Shown: positions 58,682-64,000 of the stretch, in pieces
How positions within the stretch are numbered: position 1 is the stretch's first letter
Layout: each line of letters starts with the position of its first letter
Assembly: GCF_001244735.1 (NCBI RefSeq)
Contig: NZ_LN868937.1
Coordinates: forward strand, 101,332 to 165,331
Source of the DNA: Bacillus andreraoultii
Lineage (GTDB): Bacteria > Bacillota > Bacilli > Bacillales > Caldibacillaceae
DNA: 64,000 nt
Direction: 5' to 3'
Position numbers and translations under genes: made by a program
The notes under the pieces: model-generated
Databases searched by the model: none
What the model saw: only the letters and a program-made list of their open reading frames with translations
Told to the model about the DNA's origin: nothing

Positions 58682-60514
58682 ATGAGTTTAAAAGAAGAAT
58701 TTAAACACGAAATGAAAAACATAATGAAAGATGTAGAAAAAGAAGTATCGAAGACATGGAAAATCAATTATAAAGGTCATTCTATTGAAATAATAAATGA
58801 GATAAAAGAAGAGAGACTTATTATTGACGGAGTAACTGTTGATGGAAATAAACGAAAATCTATCTTTTCACATATTATACCGTATTCAAAACTAACCGGA
58901 TTACTAGAGTTGTCAGACGGGACGAAACATAAAGTATCTGTAAAAATTGGTGGGTACGTAAAACTTAATTGTATCGTTAAAGTAGATAAAGAGATTATTT
59001 TCAATGATTCTATGAAGCTTGAATTCATTCCATGGGAACATAAGGAGAAAATCGTTTCCTACATTCAACAACAAGTTCAAGAACATGGGAAAATAGATGA
59101 TGATTATTTACCAGATGAAGATTACATATATGCAGAAGGTCAACTACGGTTTGCTGCAGGGTTTTCAGATCAATTAGCTGATGACATTCCGACTCCTTTT
59201 TTTGCGAAAAAATTAGTAAAGCTTTTTGAAGAACAAATAAATAACCCAACAACGAAAACACGAAAAGCCACTTATGAAAGCATAATCTCTGACACTATTG
59301 CAAGCTACGGGAATGAATTTATCGCCCGATTTGAAGAGGCACAATTGGATGAAGCCCTTGTCCAGAAAGAAGCATTGTGGCTGTTGGAACATGCTGCACA
59401 CCGAGAAGTAGTGAAGTTTGCCATTATTGCTCTTGGCTGTACAAATTGTGAAAAACACAAAGACCTATTATTGACGATAGGCATGCATGAAGAATTTACA
59501 TCTTATGTGCTTTTTGCTTTGAAGGACGGATCAGCACAAGCAAATGAAGAAATCTGGCAACTGGCAAAGTCGCTTCAAGGTTGGGGGAAGATTGCAGCTG
59601 TCGAACAACTGGAAGCTAGAACAGAGGAAATAAAGTATTGGCTGTTAACAAAAGGCTGCAAAAATGCGATTATGAATGAATACTTAGCATCCACTTGCGC
59701 AACAAAAGGTGATCTCGATATTGCTCTTTATGAAGAGACAATCTCTAAAGATTTATATGATGGGGCCGGTATTATTATTGAAGCGCTACTAAATGAAGAA
59801 TCCCCTCATGAAGGGATTGATGCTTATCCTTATGCAGGTGCTGTTCTATCGCGGTTTGTTACCCATGCACATACACATTGTAAAGAACTGAAAGATTTTA
59901 TTCCGATTATGAAGATATCGCGCTTTTTAGATCAAGAGGAGGAAGTGTGGGAGGAACGATTTCATAATCAATGGAAACGGCATGAATATGATTCTATAAA
60001 AGAGGCAATTCAACCGCTAATTAATGATTCAAAATGGTCAAGAGAAGCAGCAGAGGCCTTACAGCAAGGTTTTGATTATCAAGCGTTTGAAGTAGCTGAT
60101 TTTTACGGATTAGACGTGATATCTGACTTGTTTAAACTACTTGAGAAGTCCCCGCTGGATAGTGAGTTGTATTTAGCCATTATGCATACAAATAAGCTAC
60201 AATATATTACGGATTTATGTAGGTTTGCACAGGAGAATTTTTCCCTATCAAATCTATCCGATGATGAACAAGTTTGTTTACAATTTATCATTCAGGACTT
60301 ACATAAATTTGAAGGAATGGGACTTCCATTAATTGAAGCAGCTCTTGAGTCGAATAATGAAGGCTTGCAATACCACGCGTTAGTTGCCTTAGATGTATGG
60401 CAGCTACCGGTAGCAAATAATCCGTCCCTTCAAACGACAGTTAAAAATATTGCAGCGGTATCAAAAGATAAAGAACACCGTCAGTTAGCGAAGAAGATAT
60501 TAAAGAATAACTAA
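58682..60514 (+). CDS. 610-aa HEAT-repeat-like protein, unknown
   Basis: A 610-residue, mostly helical, acidic protein. The first 110 residues are beta-rich (WKINYKGHSIEIIN, then SDGTKHKVSVKIGGYVK), the rest resembles HEAT or armadillo-type repeats (many LLEHAAHREVVKFAIIALG-like units). No catalytic motif, signal peptide or membrane helix was found. GGAGAGCG precedes ATG 58682. Function unknown; a scaffold is likely. Confidence 0.7.
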   Translation: MSLKEEFKHEMKNIMKDVEKEVSKTWKINYKGHSIEIINEIKEERLIIDGVTVDGNKRKSIFSHIIPYSKLTGLLELSDGTKHKVSVKIGGYVKLNCIVKVDKEIIFNDSMKLEFIPWEHKEKIVSYIQQQVQEHGKIDDDYLPDEDYIYAEGQLRFAAGFSDQLADDIPTPFFAKKLVKLFEEQINNPTTKTRKATYESIISDTIASYGNEFIARFEEAQLDEALVQKEALWLLEHAAHREVVKFAIIALGCTNCEKHKDLLLTIGMHEEFTSYVLFALKDGSAQANEEIWQLAKSLQGWGKIAAVEQLEARTEEIKYWLLTKGCKNAIMNEYLASTCATKGDLDIALYEETISKDLYDGAGIIIEALLNEESPHEGIDAYPYAGAVLSRFVTHAHTHCKELKDFIPIMKISRFLDQEEEVWEERFHNQWKRHEYDSIKEAIQPLINDSKWSREAAEALQQGFDYQAFEVADFYGLDVISDLFKLLEKSPLDSELYLAIMHTNKLQYITDLCRFAQENFSLSNLSDDEQVCLQFIIQDLHKFEGMGLPLIEAALESNNEGLQYHALVALDVWQLPVANNPSLQTTVKNIAAVSKDKEHRQLAKKILKNN

Positions 60515-60515
60515 T

Positions 60516-60552
60516 AAAAGCCGTGCTATTCAACTAGAGTAGCGCGGCTTTC
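60516..60552. terminator. Bidirectional terminator
   Basis: AAAGCCGTGCTA pairs with TAGCGCGGCTTT; it separates the 610-aa gene from the converging lrgB gene. Confidence 0.85.
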
Positions 60553-60558
60553 ACTTTT

Positions 60559-61248
60559 CTATGAAAATATCATTGCAACGAGTGGACCTAAAAAGGATCC
60601 GATAATTGCACATAATGTCATCGTAACGGAACTCATTGAAAATGTTAGTTCACTATATTCAGCTGCTTTAGACGTTCCAATGGCATGTGAGGCGCTTCCG
60701 AGGGCAATTCCTCTACCAATAGCACTGTGCACGCGTAATAATTTAAAGATTGTCGGTGCTACAATTGAACCGAAAATCCCTGCAATAATGACACAAACAA
60801 TCGTCATAGAAACATTTCCACCCATTCCTCTAGCTACTTCTATCGCAACAGGCGTTGTAAGGGATTTGGGGATAATGGAGAGGATTAATGTTTGATTGAT
60901 ACCTAGCATCTTAGCAAAAAGGCTAACACTTAACATCCCAGTAATTGCACCAATAAGAACCCCACCTAAAATAGGGAGGAAATTATGAATTAAAAAATGA
61001 CGTTGTTTATATAAAGGAAAAGCAAGTGCGGCAACGGATGGGCCGAGAAGGGTATTAATCCATTTACCACCAATCATATAGCTATTATATGGGATATGAA
61101 AAATTAATAGAATAGCAATAATTAATGTTGTTGCTGTTAATATAGGAATTAAATACGAATAAGAATACCGTTTATATAATTTATTTGTAAGAAAGTAAAT
61201 AACGATTGTTAATAAAATCATGCCGACTGTGAAGGGAATTTGTTGCAT
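60559..61248 (-). CDS. lrgB: LrgB/CidB-family protein (YwbG type)
   Basis: A 229-residue membrane protein with about six helices and the LrgB pattern (SIIPKSLTTPVAIEVARGMGG, GIALGSASHAIGTSKA). LrgB works with CidA/LrgA proteins in holin-like control of lysis or in carrying pyruvate or related acids. Its start overlaps the end of the cidA-like gene by 31 nt. Orthologues ywbHG are near ywbD-like genes in B. subtilis. Confidence 0.93.
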   Translation of the reverse strand: MQQIPFTVGMILLTIVIYFLTNKLYKRYSYSYLIPILTATTLIIAILLIFHIPYNSYMIGGKWINTLLGPSVAALAFPLYKQRHFLIHNFLPILGGVLIGAITGMLSVSLFAKMLGINQTLILSIIPKSLTTPVAIEVARGMGGNVSMTIVCVIIAGIFGSIVAPTIFKLLRVHSAIGRGIALGSASHAIGTSKAAEYSELTFSMSSVTMTLCAIIGSFLGPLVAMIFS

Positions 61249-61622
61249 TTTGACTCATCCTTTCCTTTTCCAACTAATTTCTCTAAGTATTGGCCAGCCG
61301 CTCCTGATATAGCAATTGAAAATATTGTACTTACGAGTACGGCGGCAATAAGTAATACTCCGTGGACAGAAAGTAATGTTGGATAATTCATAATCCCCAC
61401 TGCTGATGGAATAAAGAATAACATGAGTACACTTAAAAGAAAGCTTGCTCCATTTTCAATAAATTTTGATGGAATTATTTTTAAACATAAACAACTAAAT
61501 AGCAGCAAGAGAGCAACGATACTTCCAGGAATGATGAGGTGAAAAAAGTCGTGAATAACATTACCAATAAAGGAAAACACGTATAAAATAGTAATTTGCA
61601 TAATAATGATAAAAACTTTCAT
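61218..61622 (-). CDS. cidA: CidA/LrgA-family holin-like protein (YwbH type)
   Basis: A 134-residue membrane protein with four helices and the LrgA pattern (DFFHLIIPGSIVALLLLF, FFIPSAVGIMNY). It forms the first gene of the cidA-lrgB operon. No CidR-like regulator gene is in the window next to it. Confidence 0.92.
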   Translation of the reverse strand: MKVFIIIMQITILYVFSFIGNVIHDFFHLIIPGSIVALLLLFSCLCLKIIPSKFIENGASFLLSVLMLFFIPSAVGIMNYPTLLSVHGVLLIAAVLVSTIFSIAISGAAGQYLEKLVGKGKDESKCNKFPSQSA

Positions 61623-62335
61623 ATTTGAGTACTGCCCTTATATAAGGGCAAATTCCCTTCTTTCTTCTTTTTCGTTTTTCGGTCATGAAACACAATAGCA
61701 AAATGTGCTATTTTTCACAAATATAAACTGATAGGATACCCCATAGTAGGAAAGGAGTACTTTCGGTTTCAGGAACCAATTAATTAGTATAGCACTAGCT
61801 CCCTTCATTTACAAACGGTTATCATCAAATTGGTCTAGCACTTTTCCCCCTAATAAAGCAAACATTTCGTACATAAATATTTGAAGCTGTTCTTCAGGTG
61901 GCAATGAAATCGTCGGTATTCTTTAAAAGCCCATATATTTTTGTTTTAATGATACTCATGAGAAGGCTCCTTTTCTAAAATGTATTTGCCTAGTAGCATA
62001 CATTTATTATAGAGTGCCTTCTCTCTTTTTTTCAGAAACTTGCTTGACTTCCTTTCGAGAAAAAGTTTGCACAAATTCCCTTTCTTCATTTAAAATCCTT
62101 CATAAAAAAATTTGTATGTATGTTCGTCTATAAGTTGAATGTGTCAGTAAATTGTCAAATGAGATAGTTGATGGAAAGAATACAGATGGTATAGTATAAG
62201 ATGGTCGTTAGGAAAGAACAGTAGGGTTGTTGGAAACTTAATATAATTAATAAACGTTCTTTTGTAGTATAATTTTGGCTATAATTCTTTTGAAAAATCA
62301 ATATATCATGCTGTTATTTTTCATATATAATTAGA
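61623..62335. other. 713-nt gap with one broken small gene
   Basis: Holds the frameshifted 50-residue frame at 61809-61959; otherwise no gene, RNA or IS end is recognised before the IS1380 left end. Confidence 0.45.
61809..61959 (-). pseudogene. Frameshifted small protein gene
   Basis: After AAAAGGAG, ATG 61959 reads MSIIKTKIYGLLK in one frame and, after a single shift, PTISLPPEEQLQIFMYEMFA and on to DQFDDNRL-stop in another. The 151-nt length is one more than a multiple of three, which fits one indel in a gene of about 50 codons. The family is unknown. Confidence 0.5.
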
Positions 62336-63999
62336 CCTGAAATATTCATAGCTACAAATCCCATTTGATAAAATTTGTTAAATTAGTTGAACATAACGGT
62401 ATTTAATTAAGAACCGTAGCCAATTCATAAAATAACTGAATTTTCAATAGAACAACTCTGGTATTTTGGGCATACTTCCCCCTTGACTGAAAAATTTATT
62501 TTTTTCAGTTATGAGAAGTATTCTATTGGTCATTCCAATTGTAGTTTTTGAATTCGATTCAGTACATCCCAAAAGAAATTTTGATACACAAAACTCGATG
62601 ATAGTTTGAAGTAAAGGGATCTGCCTGATTTCACGACTTTACTTGCCGCTTTAATTAACCGAGTACGTATCGTATCAATTTGCATAGTTTTTTGACCTTC
62701 CGGAAAACAAAGAGTTCGTAACCAATTGGTCAAATTATATGCAAGAAGTGTTAACATCATTTTTACTTCGTTCACTAGAAAAGCGTGGCTATTCATATGA
62801 TCAAAGTAAAAGCCATTTTTTGCTTCTTTGATATAGTTTTCCATCGTCCCTCTTTTTTGATAAGCTCGGACGATATCTTGAGGAAAAGCTAATTCAAAGT
62901 TAGTAACAAAAAAGGAATGGGTAAAGAACAGCTCACCTGCAGGACGTACCGATTGAATAATCACCCTTCTTGGTTTTGACCATGATTTTGCTTGGTAAAT
63001 CGTTTCTTCATAATAGGTTTCCGTCTTGGAAACATCTAAAGGTGCGGAAGAAGGATGGTATTCCTTCGCTAAACTTTGTAGTTGTGAATTCGATTTCAAC
63101 CGAATAATATACAAAACAGATTCTTCTTCACACAGATCGTATAATCCCGGAACAGCAAACCCACTATCTCCACGAAGAAACAGGGTAGTTTCCGGAAACA
63201 TTTCGTTATAATGTTTAATGAGAGGCCGAATAAATTCCACCACACCATTTGATGTATAAACATTTCCGGGACGGAGTTGTGCTTTCAAAAAGTCACCAGT
63301 CGCACCATCAAAGGCGACTAATGGATGAAAACCCATCGTGCCATAATGAGTATTATATGACGAAGATTCTTGGTCCCCATATGTATCCGAATGAGTCGAA
63401 TCCAAGTCGATAAATAACTCTTTCGATTGTCGAAAACAATGAATCTTATCAAGCATTTCTTGGTTAGCCAGATTTAATTGTTCAATTGAATCTTTATCAA
63501 ATCGTGTATAAAAGCGAGACAAACTGGGCTGGGAAGCAAGTGTTGGAGTTTCAATGATTTCCTTAAACACAGGATCATGAGTCAACTGATCAGCCGCATC
63601 ATCTTCCGCATACCCGGCAATGATTTGATAGACTTTTTGACGTAACAAGTTTTCATTTGAATGAAGATAATATTTCCTTGAATCGTTAAGTCTCAAGTAC
63701 TTAACTAAAGTCTTTGAAAAACCAATTTTTTCATCGAATTCTCTAAAAAGAAACTCACCTGTATCGGAGGAAAGAGAACCTCCATCATTTGACAATTTAA
63801 TTTTATGATTGAAATCAAGTGTTTTTTGCGTTAAAGTAACCATATAAAGAGTCCTTTCTGTTTGGTTTTTGTTTTGGTTACTTTAACTTTAACAGAAATG
63901 GATTCTTTTTTCATTTTTTTAATGAATTACAATAAAGCCGAAAAGGCTTGGTAATCCATAAGTTATAATAAGTTTCTGAATTTCTGTGAATAATTCAGG
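62336..63999 (-). mobile_element. IS1380-family insertion sequence reaching the window end
   Basis: The left end reads CCTGAAATATTCATAG and the right end, read inward, CCTGAATTATTCACAG, matching inverted repeats. A full transposase gene is inside. The right flank is outside the window, so the target duplication cannot be checked. Confidence 0.9.
62530..63843 (-). CDS. IS1380-family transposase
   Basis: A 437-residue DDE transposase with SLSSDTGEFLFREFDEK at the N-terminus, FIDLDSTHSDTYG, ETTLFLRGDSGFAVPGLY and the C-terminal YQKRGTMENYIKEAKNGFYFDHM motif with its Glu, all typical of IS1380. Full length, probably active. An AGGA ribosome site precedes ATG 63843. Confidence 0.97.
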   Translation of the reverse strand: MVTLTQKTLDFNHKIKLSNDGGSLSSDTGEFLFREFDEKIGFSKTLVKYLRLNDSRKYYLHSNENLLRQKVYQIIAGYAEDDAADQLTHDPVFKEIIETPTLASQPSLSRFYTRFDKDSIEQLNLANQEMLDKIHCFRQSKELFIDLDSTHSDTYGDQESSSYNTHYGTMGFHPLVAFDGATGDFLKAQLRPGNVYTSNGVVEFIRPLIKHYNEMFPETTLFLRGDSGFAVPGLYDLCEEESVLYIIRLKSNSQLQSLAKEYHPSSAPLDVSKTETYYEETIYQAKSWSKPRRVIIQSVRPAGELFFTHSFFVTNFELAFPQDIVRAYQKRGTMENYIKEAKNGFYFDHMNSHAFLVNEVKMMLTLLAYNLTNWLRTLCFPEGQKTMQIDTIRTRLIKAASKVVKSGRSLYFKLSSSFVYQNFFWDVLNRIQKLQLE

Positions 64000-64000
64000 T

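Overview
The window is low-GC DNA from a Bacillaceae member. It comes from the origin-proximal conserved core: rpsR, yybS, gdpP, rplI, dnaC, purA, the walRK-yycHI-walJ-htrC cluster, a YyzF-type protein, a DnaA-box cluster and rlmH appear in the order usual for Bacillus relatives. No rRNA or tRNA genes were seen. The species cannot be named from this sequence alone.

Layout. 1-3.8 kb: accessory DNA with a possible toxin-like peptide and a DUF2089/ABC transporter operon. 3.9-4.4 kb: rpsR with its own promoter and a structured leader, without rpsF or ssb in front of it. 4.4-5.9 kb: intact ISL3-family IS with an 8-bp target duplication. 6.1-21 kb: core genes for c-di-AMP turnover, ribosome, replication, purine synthesis and cell-wall two-component signalling. 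21-26.2 kb: rlmD, a 52-bp-period hairpin array, a NERD protein and an MFS transporter. 26.2-26.7 kb: rlmH.

26.67-40.45 kb: a 13.8-kb SCC-like island inserted at the last codons of rlmH, the same gene end used by staphylococcal SCC elements. It is flanked by near-identical att repeats and carries two serine recombinases. Its cargo resembles a phage-defence package: a PLD-like nuclease with an Mrr-like endonuclease, an ApeA-type HEPN protein, and a coiled-coil membrane protein with an AbiTii-domain protein. An IS66 element lies inside. A decayed recombinase tail lies just beyond the right att site, so this locus has received more than one element.

40.6-64 kb: an AraC/GH39-like regulator with an MFS and M20 hydrolase operon behind a cre-like site; PadR/DUF1048; IS66 debris that truncates a DUF4143 gene; a HemAT-like transducer lacking the expected proximal His; an RlmI-type methyltransferase; a POT peptide transporter; an IS256-family element abutting a second 52-bp hairpin array; a large catalase; a 610-aa protein of unknown function; cidA/lrgB; and an IS1380-family element reaching the window end.

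The strongest candidates for undescribed biology are the SCC-like defence island, with recombinase tails that would change on excision and two possible two-gene defence modules, and the pair of unrelated-context arrays sharing one hairpin core and an exact 52-bp period. All assignments were made by reading the sequence; no database search was run.
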